NCBI RefSeq assembly: GCF_902459685.1 | Contig: NZ_CABPSF010000001.1 | Span: 1,178,001-1,242,000, forward strand | Length of the DNA: 64,000 nt | Reading direction: 5' to 3' | Source of the DNA: Pandoraea iniqua | GTDB taxonomy: Bacteria > Pseudomonadota > Gammaproteobacteria > Burkholderiales > Burkholderiaceae | Shown: positions 19,311 to 28,247 of the stretch, one piece after another | Layout of the letters: each line of letters opens with the position of its first letter | How positions within the stretch are numbered: the stretch's first letter is position 1 | Position numbers and translations under genes: made by a program | The notes under the pieces: model-generated | The model's input: only the letters and a program-made list of their open reading frames with translations | Databases searched by the model: none | What the model was told of the DNA's origin: nothing

Positions 19311-20441
19311 TTAAGCGGCGCGCAGGACTTGGCCGTCGCGGCACATCAGGCACGCGGCAACGATGTCGTCGTTGGTATCGATGACGAGCTTGTTTTCCTT
19401 GTCGATCACCAGCTTGAGGAAGTCGAGCACGTTGCGCGCATACAGGGCTGAAGCGTCAGCGGCGACCATGCCTGCGAGGTTGGTGTAACCGGCAATCGTC
19501 ACGCCGTGCACCTTCACGATCTCGTCGGCCACCGACAGCGGGCAATTGCCGCCGCCGTTTGCACCACGCCCTGCGGCGAGGTCGATGATGACCGAGCCCG
19601 GCTTCATCGCTTTGACCGTGTCTTCAGCGATAAGCGTCGGTGCAGCACGGCCCGGGATCAACGCGGTGGAGATGACGATGTCCGCTTGCGTCAGACGCGT
19701 ATGCACCAACTGCGACTGGCGGGCAAGCCAAGCGGCAGGCATTGGGCGGGCATAACCGCCCACGCCCTTGGCGATCTCGCGTTCTTCGTCGGTTTCGAAC
19801 GGCACGTCGATGAACTTGGCGCCGAGCGATTCGATCTGCTCGCGCACGGCCGGACGCACGTCCGACGCTTCGATCACCGCGCCCAGACGCTTGGCCGTAG
19901 CGATGGCCTGCAAGCCGGCAACGCCAGCGCCCAGCACAACGAGGCGCGCGGCTTTGACCGTACCGGCCGCCGTCATCAGCATCGGCATGAAACGCTGATA
20001 CAGATTGGCGGCAAGCATCACGGCCTTGTAACCGGCAATGTTGGCCTGTGAGGACAGCACGTCCATGCTTTGCGCCCGCGTGGTACGCGGCGCAGCTTCG
20101 AGCGCGAACGCGGTAATGCCCGCGGCGGCCATGCGTGAGTTGTTTTCGGCGTCGAACGGGTTGAGCATGCCCACGAGCACCGTGCTGCGGGGGATCTGCG
20201 CAAGTTCTTCCGGGGATGGGGCGCGCACTTTGAGGACGAGTTCCGCCCCCAATGCCTCGGCCGCGCTGCCAATGGCAGCACCTGCGGCGACAAAGGCGGC
20301 GTCGGGGACGCTGGCTGCGTCTCCTGCGCCATGTGCAACGACCACCTGATGACCTGACGCGACCAGCTTCTTGACCGTTTCTGGCGTGGCCGCCACACGG
20401 GTTTCGCCGGCAAGCGTCTCGGCGGGGATGCCGATTCTCAT
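19311..20441 (-). CDS. pntAA: NAD(P) transhydrogenase subunit alpha part 1
   Basis: The 376-residue soluble domain I binds NAD(H). It resembles alanine dehydrogenase: N-terminal MRIGIPAETLAGETRVAATP, the nucleotide-binding region VVLGAGVAGLQAIATAKRLGA, and the mobile-loop region RPMPAAWLARQ. It is the first gene of the pntAA-pntAB-pntB operon, 15 bases ahead of pntAB, with aaggaga upstream of its ATG. The promoter should lie in the 395-base region shared with nudJ. Confidence 0.96.
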   Translation of the reverse strand: MRIGIPAETLAGETRVAATPETVKKLVASGHQVVVAHGAGDAASVPDAAFVAAGAAIGSAAEALGAELVLKVRAPSPEELAQIPRSTVLVGMLNPFDAENNSRMAAAGITAFALEAAPRTTRAQSMDVLSSQANIAGYKAVMLAANLYQRFMPMLMTAAGTVKAARLVVLGAGVAGLQAIATAKRLGAVIEASDVRPAVREQIESLGAKFIDVPFETDEEREIAKGVGGYARPMPAAWLARQSQLVHTRLTQADIVISTALIPGRAAPTLIAEDTVKAMKPGSVIIDLAAGRGANGGGNCPLSVADEIVKVHGVTIAGYTNLAGMVAADASALYARNVLDFLKLVIDKENKLVIDTNDDIVAACLMCRDGQVLRAA

Positions 20442-20836
20442 TGCGTCTCTCCTTGGGTTTGTGAACTGATCTCATCAACGGCCAAGGAGCCGCAGCCAGT
20501 GCTGCTGGGGGAGCAAGGCGGCCGGAGAGGCGCCCCGCGCCGGCCATATCGCCACTGATGACATTAGTCCTGCAACAAACCACTGCGAACGAACTACTGC
20601 ACAAACCGATGAGGCGGTACTGCCACTGCACACTGCTGGTGCTCGCAGCTTACCCGAAGATGACAAACGCGCCTATTGCGCGAAACGGCATATGGATATT
20701 CTCGCCGGAGGGGGTGACGCGGCCATGCAAGGCCGACCGACCGGTCGGTCGCCCCCCGTCTTGAGCGCCGATTACCGCCAGACGGTAAAATGTCGCTTTT
20801 ATCGGGGTAACGTCCCGCGACCAGTGAGGATGCGCC
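20442..20836. other. Intergenic region between divergent pntAA and nudJ
   Basis: These 395 bases hold no gene that I can support. They contain an 18-base perfect palindrome (listed separately) about 85 bases upstream of nudJ. The middle portion is somewhat AT-richer and should contain the divergent promoters, but no -35/-10 pair could be chosen with confidence. Confidence 0.65.
20734..20751. promoter_or_regulatory. 18-base perfect palindrome, TetR-operator-like
   Basis: CGACCGACCGGTCGGTCG is fully self-complementary with no spacer. The core ACCGACCGGTCGGT resembles operators of some TetR-family regulators. No TetR-type gene is in the window, so the regulator would be encoded elsewhere. It could act on nudJ-mnmA or the pnt operon. 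Confidence 0.5.
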
Positions 20837-21313
20837 ATGGATGAGCGCTGGAAGCCCAACGTGACGGTCGCGGCGGTTGTCGAGCGCGACGGCCGCTTTC
20901 TCTTTGTCGAAGAGCAGAAAAGCACGGGCCTGTTGATCAATCAACCGGCCGGGCATCTCGACCATGGCGAATCGATTCTCGACGCGGTTGCGCGCGAGGT
21001 GCTTGAGGAGACGGCGTACGTCTTCACGCCACGGCAACTGCTTGGCGTCTATCTGGCGCCGGGCCCGGGCGACATCACCTACCTGCGTTTTGCCTTCACC
21101 GGCGAGCTTGGCGAGCACGACGCTTCGCGCACACTCGACGAGGGCATCGTGGGCACGGTCTGGCTCACGCCGGACGAGGTGCGCGCCCAGCGTGCGCGTC
21201 ACCGCTCGCCGCTGCTGGAGCGGTGCGTGGACGATTACCTGCGGGGCGTACGATACGACCTCGCGCTACTTCAGACCCATCCGGCAGTGACCGATGGGCA
21301 AGGCAATACATGA
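20837..21313 (+). CDS. nudJ: Nudix hydrolase, NudJ type
   Basis: The 158-residue protein carries a Nudix box at residues 39-61 (G39, E45, RE at 53-54, EE at 57-58), with Ala in place of the usual Gly near the end. NudJ-type enzymes remove phosphate from nucleoside di- and triphosphates and from HMP-pyrophosphate. The [10 protein letters not shown] region and the position just before mnmA with a 4-base ATGA overlap reproduce the nudJ-mnmA pair of E. coli. Confidence 0.88.
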   Translation: MDERWKPNVTVAAVVERDGRFLFVEEQKSTGLLINQPAGHLDHGESILDAVAREVLEETAYVFTPRQLLGVYLAPGPGDITYLRFAFTGELGEHDASRTLDEGIVGTVWLTPDEVRAQRARHRSPLLERCVDDYLRGVRYDLALLQTHPAVTDGQGNT

Positions 21314-22470
21314 GTCAAAAACGCGTAGTAGTGGGCATGTCGGGCGGCGTGGATTCGTCGGTCACGGCATGGCTGCTCAAACAACAAGGCTACGACGTCG
21401 TCGGACTGTTCATGAAGAACTGGGAAGACGATGACGATAGCGAATATTGCTCGACCCGGCAGGACTGGATCGACGTGGTGTCGGTCGCGGATCTGATCGG
21501 CATCGACGTTGAAGCCGTGAACTTCGCCGCCGAATACAAGGATCGCGTGTTCGCGGAGTTTCTGCGCGAATATTCGGCGGGCCGCACGCCCAATCCGGAC
21601 GTGCTGTGTAACGCGGAGATCAAGTTCAAGGCGTTCCTCGATCACGCCATTGCACTGGGCGGTGAGACGATCGCGACCGGGCACTACGCCCGCGTGCGCG
21701 AACGCGAAGGGCGCTTCGAACTGCTCAAGGCGGTCGATCACACCAAAGACCAGAGCTACTTCCTGCACCGCCTGAATCAGCATCAGCTCTCGCGCACGAT
21801 GTTCCCGCTGGGCGAAATGCCGAAGACGAAGGTGCGTGAAATCGCAGCCCAAATTGGCCTGCCGAACGCGAAGAAGAAAGACTCGACGGGCATCTGCTTC
21901 ATCGGCGAGCGTCCGTTCCGCGACTTCCTGAATCGGTATCTGCCGACCAAGCCGGGCCCGATGAAGACGCCCGACGGTGCGGTCGTGGGCGAGCACGTCG
22001 GTCTGGCGTTCTACACGCTGGGTCAGCGCAAGGGCATCGGTCTGGGTGGCAGCCGCGACGGCTCGGGTGAGCCGTGGTTCGTCGCACGCAAGGACATGGC
22101 GAACAACACGCTGTACGTGGTGCAAGGTCACGATCATCCGTGGCTGCTCTCCGGCACGCTGAACGCCGAAGACGTGTCGTGGGTCGCGGGCGAAGCCCCG
22201 GCCGGCGGCCTGCGCTGCGGCGCGAAGACGCGCTATCGTCAGGCCGACGCCGCGTGCCAAGTCGTGCAGGCGAGTGACCAAGCCCTGACGTTGTCGTTCG
22301 CCGAGCCGCAATGGGCCGTCACGCCGGGTCAATCGGCAGTGCTCTACGACGGCGATATCTGTCTGGGCGGCGGCATCATCGCGTCCACGACGGCCATCGA
22401 TCCGGCAACGGCCACGGCCACCGGCAACGCGACGAACGCCGCGAATCAAACGATCCTCAATACGCATTAA
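21310..22470 (+). CDS. mnmA: tRNA-specific 2-thiouridylase MnmA
   Basis: A 386-residue enzyme that adds sulfur to U34 of tRNA-Lys, -Glu and -Gln. The ATP PP-loop SGGVDS is at residues 11-16. The catalytic cysteines are Cys100 ([12 protein letters not shown]) and Cys196 ([10 protein letters not shown]). The C-terminal beta-barrel domain has [10 protein letters not shown]. The short Ala/Thr-rich tail at the end is not conserved. The ATG overlaps the nudJ stop. Confidence 0.97.
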   Translation: MSQKRVVVGMSGGVDSSVTAWLLKQQGYDVVGLFMKNWEDDDDSEYCSTRQDWIDVVSVADLIGIDVEAVNFAAEYKDRVFAEFLREYSAGRTPNPDVLCNAEIKFKAFLDHAIALGGETIATGHYARVREREGRFELLKAVDHTKDQSYFLHRLNQHQLSRTMFPLGEMPKTKVREIAAQIGLPNAKKKDSTGICFIGERPFRDFLNRYLPTKPGPMKTPDGAVVGEHVGLAFYTLGQRKGIGLGGSRDGSGEPWFVARKDMANNTLYVVQGHDHPWLLSGTLNAEDVSWVAGEAPAGGLRCGAKTRYRQADAACQVVQASDQALTLSFAEPQWAVTPGQSAVLYDGDICLGGGIIASTTAIDPATATATGNATNAANQTILNTH

Positions 22471-22543
22471 AAGCCGCCGGCGCTCGCCGGGGGGACACCC
22501 GGCAGCGTGCCGGCGTGTGTCCCCCCAAAAGCAAGGAGGTTTC

Positions 22544-24145
22544 ATGTTTTCGCGCCGATTCCTGGCACTGTGGCTGGCTGTCGCGTTGCTCGTCGCAACG
22601 CTTGCGTTAGTGCTGTTCGACGGATGGCATCCGTTATGGCCGCTGCCGTTTGCGGCGTTGGTGGCGCTCGGGGCATGGGACGTGGTGCAGCAACGCCACG
22701 CAGTGTTGCGCAACTACCCGCTGTGGGGACATTTCCGTTTTCTGTTCGAATTCATTCGACCGGAAATCCGTCAGTACTTTGTGGAAGACGACACGTCCGA
22801 GACACCGTTCTCGCGTGCGCAACGCAGCATCGTCTACCAGCGCGCCAAGGGCGATGTCGACAGTCGACCCTTCGGCACCGAAATCGACGTGAAGGCCGCG
22901 GGCTACGAATGGATTGCCCATTCGCTGGCGCCCACGGTGCTCGATAACCACGACTTCCGCATCACCATCGGGCCCGATCGCGCGCAACCGTATTCGGCGT
23001 CGATCTTCAATATCTCGGCGATGAGTTTCGGCGCGTTGTCGGCCAATGCCATCCGTTCGCTCAACCGGGGCGCCAAGCTCGGCAACTTCATTCACGACAC
23101 CGGCGAAGGCTCGATTTCGCCGCATCATCGCGAACAAGGCGGCGACCTGATCTGGGAAGTGGCGTCGGGCTACTTCGGCTGCCGCAACGATGACGGCACC
23201 TTCAGCGCCGAGAAATTCACCGCGCAGGCCACGACGCCGCAGGTGAAGATGATCGAGGTGAAGCTCTCGCAAGGGGCCAAGCCGGGTCACGGCGGGGTGT
23301 TGCCGGCGGCGAAGATCACGCCCGAGATTTCGGCGACGCGCGGTGTGCCGATGGGGCAGGACTGCATTTCGCCCGCGCGTCACAGCGAGTTCTCCACGCC
23401 GCTGGGCCTGCTGCAATTCGTCGATCGCCTGCGCAATCTGTCGGGTGGCAAGCCGACAGGGTTCAAGCTGTGTATCGGGCATCCGTGGGAGTTCTTCGGC
23501 ATCGTCAAGGCGATGCTGGAAAGCGGCATCCTGCCCGACTTCATCGTTGTCGATGGCTCGGAAGGGGGCACCGGCGCCGCGCCGCTGGAGTTCACCGATC
23601 ACGTGGGCACGCCGCTGCAAGAGGGGCTGCTGCTTGTGCATAACACGCTGGTGGGCGCGGGGTTGCGCGACAAGATCCGCATTGGCGCGTCGGGCAAGAT
23701 CGTGACGGCGTTCGACATTGCGCGCACGCTGGCGATTGGCGCCGACTGGTGCAACTCGGCGCGCGGCTTCATGTTTGCCATCGGCTGCATTCAGTCGCAG
23801 AAGTGCCACACCGACCGCTGCCCGACCGGCGTCGCGACGCAAGACCCGCTGCGCCAGCGCGCGCTTGTGGTGCCCGACAAGGCCGAGCGCGTGCATCAGT
23901 TCCACCAGCACACACTGCACGCGTTGCAGGAGTTGATTCAGGCGGCGGGGCTGGCGCATCCGTCCGATCTGCGCGCGCATCACATCGTCAAGCGTGTGTC
24001 GTCCAACGAGATCCGCCTGATGTCGGAGTCGCTGAAGTATCTCGAACCCGGCGACCTGCTGCGCGGACAATTCCGCTATCAGCTTTACGAAAAATATTGG
24101 CCGATGGGACGGGCCGACAGTTTTGCGCCGGCGGTGGCGGCCTGA
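22544..24145 (+). CDS. FMN-binding glutamate synthase family protein, membrane-anchored
   Basis: The 533-residue protein has one or two hydrophobic segments at residues 5-55 and then the FMN-binding TIM barrel of the glutamate synthase central domain (ISAMSFGALSANAIRSLNRGA; KPGHGGVLPAAKITPEIS; VDGSEGGTGAAPLEF; KCHTDRCPTGVATQDP, which carries the cysteines of an Fe-S site). It lacks the glutaminase and GltD parts of true glutamate synthase, so its electron donor and substrate are unknown. An aaggaggt Shine-Dalgarno fixes the ATG at 22544. It ends at a clear terminator, the left border of the T3SS region. Confidence 0.87.
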   Translation: MFSRRFLALWLAVALLVATLALVLFDGWHPLWPLPFAALVALGAWDVVQQRHAVLRNYPLWGHFRFLFEFIRPEIRQYFVEDDTSETPFSRAQRSIVYQRAKGDVDSRPFGTEIDVKAAGYEWIAHSLAPTVLDNHDFRITIGPDRAQPYSASIFNISAMSFGALSANAIRSLNRGAKLGNFIHDTGEGSISPHHREQGGDLIWEVASGYFGCRNDDGTFSAEKFTAQATTPQVKMIEVKLSQGAKPGHGGVLPAAKITPEISATRGVPMGQDCISPARHSEFSTPLGLLQFVDRLRNLSGGKPTGFKLCIGHPWEFFGIVKAMLESGILPDFIVVDGSEGGTGAAPLEFTDHVGTPLQEGLLLVHNTLVGAGLRDKIRIGASGKIVTAFDIARTLAIGADWCNSARGFMFAIGCIQSQKCHTDRCPTGVATQDPLRQRALVVPDKAERVHQFHQHTLHALQELIQAAGLAHPSDLRAHHIVKRVSSNEIRLMSESLKYLEPGDLLRGQFRYQLYEKYWPMGRADSFAPAVAA

Positions 24146-24182
24146 GCAAAACCGCAAAACATCAAGCAGAAGGAAAAACAAC

Positions 24183-24210
24183 AACCCGGCGCAAAAACGC
24201 CGGGTTTTTT
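24183..24210 (+). terminator. Rho-independent terminator after the glutamate-synthase-like gene
   Basis: The stem AACCCGGCG/CGCCGGGTT has a six-base loop and is followed by T6. It separates the nudJ-mnmA side from the T3SS region. Confidence 0.9.
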
Positions 24211-24362
24211 CATGGATTCGACAATCGGGGAGCAGAACCCATAACGCTGCGGCGACACGACTCACTTTAAGGTCTCCACCGGATGACATTCGCAGGCGCA
24301 CCCGCCTATCTTGCGAAGACTGACTTTGTCATCCCGCCCTGAACTTCCGTACAGGAGGACCC

Positions 24363-25163
24363 ATGAGTACGGTGCGATTTCTCATCAGCCGCAACGACAC
24401 CAATCTGAAAGTGAATGGTCTCGTGCAAGCCTTGCCCGCCGGTAGCATGACGGCAACCAGTTCCGACGCGGAAACAGACGCCTCGGACGGCACGACGGCA
24501 CACGACTTTCACGTGTGCGATTTGCAGGCGCTGTACCCGGACGTGGTGGATCTGCTCGACCGGCGCCCACTCGGTGTCTTCCACCGGCAGGCCGCGCGTA
24601 CGCTGCTGCTCGAGCCGAGCATGCTCGATGTGGCCGTCGCGTTGCAGAACATCGACCGCATGGCCATGCTGCGGTTCTTCTACGTTTATTGCCTGTGCCG
24701 CGATCAGCGCTATTTCTCGGCGATGTTGCGGCAGTCGATTGCAGGCAGCCACTCGTTGTTCGATTTTGTCGAAGCCAACTTCCACAAGCCTTGGCCCGTG
24801 GGACGGCTGGCCGACGAGTTCGGCATGCCGCTTCGCAAGTTCCGCTATCTCTTCCAGCAAACGTACGGCATGCCTGCCAAGCAGTGGCTGCTTGAGCGAC
24901 GCTTGCGGCTTGCGCGCGATCTGCTGCTGTCCACGCGACACAAGGTGCTCGACATCGCGCTCGAATGCGGCTTCACCAATCATGCCCATTTCACCGATAC
25001 CTTCCGCAAGCGCTTCGATTGCGCACCGACGGAAATCCGCTTGGGAGCACCGCCGCTGCGTGGTGGTCAGCGCGTGGCGATGACACGCGCCGATTCCTAC
25101 GCCGCCATGCGTGCCGATCTCGTCGCCGGTCACGGCGCGCTGGCCGACGGAGGCGTGGTGTGA
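24363..25163 (+). CDS. AraC-family transcriptional regulator of the T3SS
   Basis: The 266-residue protein has an unrecognised N-terminal domain (residues 1-145) and a C-terminal AraC-type double helix-turn-helix (about 150-245: HKPWPVGRLADEFGMPLRKF; LDIALECGFTNHAHFTDTFRKRF). The layout recalls ExsA, LcrF and MxiE-type activators of T3SS genes, while canonical SPI-2 has no such gene. Its stop overlaps the GTG of sctF, so regulator and needle are cotranscribed, which would permit positive feedback. A hairpin lies at 24289-24317 in its leader. The inducing signal is unknown. Confidence 0.85.
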   Translation: MSTVRFLISRNDTNLKVNGLVQALPAGSMTATSSDAETDASDGTTAHDFHVCDLQALYPDVVDLLDRRPLGVFHRQAARTLLLEPSMLDVAVALQNIDRMAMLRFFYVYCLCRDQRYFSAMLRQSIAGSHSLFDFVEANFHKPWPVGRLADEFGMPLRKFRYLFQQTYGMPAKQWLLERRLRLARDLLLSTRHKVLDIALECGFTNHAHFTDTFRKRFDCAPTEIRLGAPPLRGGQRVAMTRADSYAAMRADLVAGHGALADGGVV

Positions 25164-25378
25164 ACGTCGAAGAAATCAACAGCCAGTTCGGCGAATCGTC
25201 GCGTCGGGTGTCGGAGCAGGCGATGCAAAGCTTGCGCACGCGAAAGCTCGACGACCCGGCACAGATGATCGCCGTGCAGTTCGAGTTGCAACAGGCTACG
25301 ACGATGTTCGGCCTGCACAGCGCGGTCATCAAGCTCATCAAAGATACGTTGATGGGCATCATCGCCAAGATCGCCTGA
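25160..25378 (+). CDS. sctF: T3SS needle filament protein SctF (SsaG/EscF type)
   Basis: A 72-residue protein read from a GTG that overlaps the stop of the AraC gene; the first ATG of the open frame lies inside the AraC gene and was not used. The C-terminal helix IKLIKDTLMGIIAKIA closely resembles the C-terminus of Salmonella SsaG as I recall it, and DDPAQMIAVQFELQQ matches the EscF/SsaG middle region. Needle subunits polymerise outside the cell into the hollow filament. The lack of a signal peptide is expected for a type III substrate. It is the first structural gene of a seven-gene overlapping operon. Confidence 0.88.
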   Translation: MNVEEINSQFGESSRRVSEQAMQSLRTRKLDDPAQMIAVQFELQQATTMFGLHSAVIKLIKDTLMGIIAKIA

Positions 25379-25821
25379 TGTCGGGGGCGTGTGAAACGAT
25401 GCCGGACCGGCAAGCGAATGACATCCCCACTGTCGGTCGATGGCTCGATGCGTCGACGCGACAGACCATCGTCGAGCTGGCATTCGCGGGGGCATGCCAC
25501 GGTATGGCGGCGGAAGCACGGGCCATTCTCGATGCGCTGCCCGCATTGGTTGACGATGTCGAAACACGGCAGTGGCTGCACACGGCATTGCTGATGGCGC
25601 TCGGCGATGTCGAGGCGGCGCACGCAACACTCGTCGACGATACGCAAACCGCTTCATCGGACCCGGCGGCGACGCAGGTTCTGCATGAATGGCTCGCCGC
25701 CACGGCGGCCTTGCCGTCGGGCACATCAAACACATCAGGCATATCGAGTACACCAAGCGCGTCGAGTGCAAACGACGCCTCGCGCAACCTTCCCGCAATT
25801 CATTCCGTCTCCAGATCATGA
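25378..25821 (+). CDS. sctG: Needle co-chaperone SctG (SsaH/EscG-like)
   Basis: The 147-residue protein starts one base into the sctF stop (TGATG). Residues 20-100 are helical and Ala-rich, of the short tetratricopeptide type found in YscG/EscG/SsaH, which with an SctE partner keeps the needle subunit from polymerising in the cytosol. The last 40 residues are a low-complexity Ser/Thr/Asn tail. The call relies on size, fold type and the exact position between sctF and sctI, as in SPI-2 (ssaG-ssaH-ssaI). Primary sequence identity is weak. Confidence 0.68.
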   Translation: MSGACETMPDRQANDIPTVGRWLDASTRQTIVELAFAGACHGMAAEARAILDALPALVDDVETRQWLHTALLMALGDVEAAHATLVDDTQTASSDPAATQVLHEWLAATAALPSGTSNTSGISSTPSASSANDASRNLPAIHSVSRS

Positions 25822-26165
25822 GTGTCGATTCGATCCACGAAAGCGTGCAGCGCATTACTGCGATCAACCTGCCGACATCGCGGCCAACGCTTGCCGAAGT
25901 GGGCGAGGCCGCCCGCTTTGCCGAAGTGCTGGCACACGCAACGCCCTTGCCCGAGCATCACCTGCTGAATGCCGCCGGCAAGCTCGCGGCCAACACCGAG
26001 AACCTCACGACGCGCGTCACCATCGACGAACGCACCCTCGACGATCCACAGCGCCTGCTTCAGGCGCAGCGTGAGTTGACCGAGCGCGTGCTGTCGCTTG
26101 AGCTTGTCGCCAAGGTGGCCGGCGCCGCCACGCAGGGCGTGAACAAACTTGTTCATATGCAATGA
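25818..26165 (+). CDS. sctI: T3SS inner rod protein SctI (SsaI/EscI type)
   Basis: A 115-residue protein whose ATG overlaps the sctG stop by 4 bases. The C-terminal part (ERTLDDPQRLLQAQRELTER, then LELVAKVAGAATQGVNKLV) is the conserved SctI helix with the hydrophobic Lys-Val-Ala pattern. SctI forms the inner rod that joins the export gate to the needle. Placement between sctG and sctJ fits. Confidence 0.85.
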   Translation: MSVDSIHESVQRITAINLPTSRPTLAEVGEAARFAEVLAHATPLPEHHLLNAAGKLAANTENLTTRVTIDERTLDDPQRLLQAQRELTERVLSLELVAKVAGAATQGVNKLVHMQ

Positions 26166-26929
26166 CGCGGGCCATGCGCATACCGATGCGGCGCGGTGTG
26201 GCGGTGCTGGTGCTGGCGCTTCTGGTGTCCGGTTGCAAGGAAGATCTGCATCGTGGACTGGGCGAGACCGAAGCCAACCAGATGCTCGCGTTACTCCTCA
26301 TTTCAGGCATGGACGCCGACAAACGCGCCGAGACCACGGGAGCGACGGTTCGCGTGGCGCGCAACGATTTCGTGCGTGCGGTGGAAGTGCTGCGTCAGCA
26401 CGGCTTACCGCGAGAAAAACGCGCCTCCGTGGAGGATGTCTTTCCGCCCGGGCAGCTCGTGAGTTCGCCAGTGCAAGAGCAGGCAAAACTGGTCTACCTC
26501 AAAGAGCAACGTCTTGAGCGAATGCTGGCGGCGCTGGACGGGGTGATGGTCGCCGAAGTCTCGATCGCGCAGGTGCCGATCGATTCCGCCGGGCGCGCGA
26601 CATTGCCGCCCGGCGTTGCCGTCTTCGTGAAATACAGCCCGGAGATCAATATGGCCAAGCGCATGACCGATATTCGCAGCTTGATTCACGACAGCGTCCC
26701 CGGCGTCGCGCCGGAGCGTATCAGTGTCGTGATGCAACCGGCCGACTATCGTTTGCCTCGTACGGCACCTTCCCCAGACAAGACAAACGGCGAGGCGAGT
26801 GAGCGCGGCGGCGTGACGGGCCGAGGGTGGTACGCCGGGATTGTCGCGGGCATTGCTCTGATCGCCGCTGGTGTATTGGCATGGCGCGTACGGTCAAAGG
26901 GGCAGATCCGGGTGCCGGAGGCCCTGTGA
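26162..26929 (+). CDS. sctJ: T3SS inner membrane ring lipoprotein SctJ
   Basis: The 255-residue protein has an N-terminal signal with lipobox LVSGC (Cys25), then the two ring-building domains typical of YscJ/PrgK/SsaJ (GLGETEANQMLALLLISGMDA; REKRASVEDVFPPGQLVSSP; PGVAVFVKYSPEINM) and a C-terminal transmembrane helix at about 222-243. It builds the periplasmic side of the inner membrane ring. Its ATG overlaps the sctI stop by 4 bases. Confidence 0.95.
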   Translation: MTRAMRIPMRRGVAVLVLALLVSGCKEDLHRGLGETEANQMLALLLISGMDADKRAETTGATVRVARNDFVRAVEVLRQHGLPREKRASVEDVFPPGQLVSSPVQEQAKLVYLKEQRLERMLAALDGVMVAEVSIAQVPIDSAGRATLPPGVAVFVKYSPEINMAKRMTDIRSLIHDSVPGVAPERISVVMQPADYRLPRTAPSPDKTNGEASERGGVTGRGWYAGIVAGIALIAAGVLAWRVRSKGQIRVPEAL

Positions 26930-27582
26930 CAGCGGCGGTCTATCCCTGCCTGATCTCTTTCGAGGCCACCCAACTGCTGCAACTCATCTGGCAGCCGGGG
27001 CGTTTCATGGACCCCGGCTGGTGGCAGGCGTTGGACATGTCGGCTTGGCAATATGTCTACCGCCAGCAGCCCGCAGCGCGCGCTCACATCGACCGCCGAT
27101 TGATCGAACAACGCCGCTCGCCGACGACGCCGGACGGACTCGGTTCGGTACTGCCCCTGCGCGAGGCCGCGTGCACGACGTTGCGTCTGGTGCCGAATCT
27201 GCGCCGCGTGGCGTTGGCGTATGGGCTGCGCGCGATGGGTTGTCCCGATTACCTGTGGCTCGGTCACTATCGGCGCGCCCTGTCGCCATGGCTGGATGCG
27301 TGGCAGTGTGACCGCCTGCTGCTGACGCGCCGCGACTGGCCCGGCCTCGCCACGTTCTCCCCTGAGCAACTTGTCGACGCCACGCTCACCGCGATGGCCG
27401 CTTCGCTCGATGCCACACCCCCAAGCCCGTTCACGGATGTCAATGCCGCCTGCCGGGCGGTGCGCATCTTGTTGCCGCCGGGCGAGCCGTCGACGCACGC
27501 CGAACTGACGCCGCCGCCGGATCTTTGGGCGCGAATGGCCGCATTGGAGAAGATGCTATGTATGTCGTCGACTACCCGCTGA
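26926..27582 (+). CDS. sctK: T3SS sorting-platform protein SctK
   Basis: A 218-residue protein starting at a GTG that overlaps the sctJ stop; the in-frame ATG upstream lies inside sctJ. It is Trp- and Leu-rich with no membrane segment. The SctK/OrgA/YscK family is poorly conserved. The call rests on size, the LRLVPNLRRVALAYGLRAM stretch and the location between sctJ and sctL, matching STM1410 in SPI-2. SctK links the cytosolic sorting platform to the SctD ring. Confidence 0.72.
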   Translation: MTAAVYPCLISFEATQLLQLIWQPGRFMDPGWWQALDMSAWQYVYRQQPAARAHIDRRLIEQRRSPTTPDGLGSVLPLREAACTTLRLVPNLRRVALAYGLRAMGCPDYLWLGHYRRALSPWLDAWQCDRLLLTRRDWPGLATFSPEQLVDATLTAMAASLDATPPSPFTDVNAACRAVRILLPPGEPSTHAELTPPPDLWARMAALEKMLCMSSTTR

Positions 27583-28247
27583 CGTCGATTGAAACACTGA
27601 GTGGCCCTGTCCCGCAGGGCACCGTCATTGCGCGCGAGACACTCGATCTGATGCGCGAACAATCCCGATGCCGTGAACAATGGCTGGCCGAAGCTAAGGC
27701 GTGCCGCGATGCCGCCGTGGCCGAGCGCGAACGTGCCCGGCTCGAAAGCGAAGCCATGTGTGCCGCACTGCTGGAGGAGGCGCGCGCGCAGTCGCAACAG
27801 CACGCGGCACAGTGTGCAGACGAAGCCCGCCGGGAGGTGCTGGCGCAAACGCTCGACTGGCTGGTCGACGAGGCCTTGATGGAGCGGGCGACCGTGCGTT
27901 CGCTCGAACGCCGGATCGCTGAGGCGTTGATCGGCGCACTCTCGAATTTCGTCGCGACCCTCGATGTCGGGGAGCGCTTCGCCCATCGAGTGGCCAACAC
28001 GTTGCCGTCGTTGGTGCGCGAAGGCGCGTTGGTGTTGCGAGTGCCACCGGCTCACCACGAGGCAGTGACGACGGCGCTTCAGCGCGCGAATATCGTACTT
28101 GCCTGTACGCCCGACCCCGCGTTGACCGGTCACCACGCACGTCTCGAGAGCGAATGGGTGACGCTTTGTCTCGATCTCGACGCCGACCTTGCTGCCGTCG
28201 TCGAACGATTGCGTGTCGCGCCGAGTCTGGAGGTGGCCTATGGTTGA
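27558..28247 (+). CDS. sctL: T3SS stator protein SctL
   Basis: The 229-residue protein begins MYVVDYPLTSIETLSG, overlapping sctK by 25 bases. Residues about 30-100 form an Ala/Glu/Arg-rich coiled coil (REQSRCREQWLAEAKACRD). The C-terminal domain (residues 110-229) resembles SctL/FliH, which dimerises and restrains the ATPase SctN. It corresponds to SsaK. Confidence 0.87.
   Translation: MYVVDYPLTSIETLSGPVPQGTVIARETLDLMREQSRCREQWLAEAKACRDAAVAERERARLESEAMCAALLEEARAQSQQHAAQCADEARREVLAQTLDWLVDEALMERATVRSLERRIAEALIGALSNFVATLDVGERFAHRVANTLPSLVREGALVLRVPPAHHEAVTTALQRANIVLACTPDPALTGHHARLESEWVTLCLDLDADLAAVVERLRVAPSLEVAYG

Noticed and set aside
20594-21202. A 202-codon minus-strand frame over nudJ
   Set aside because: It is antisense to the Nudix gene, which has an intact Nudix box.
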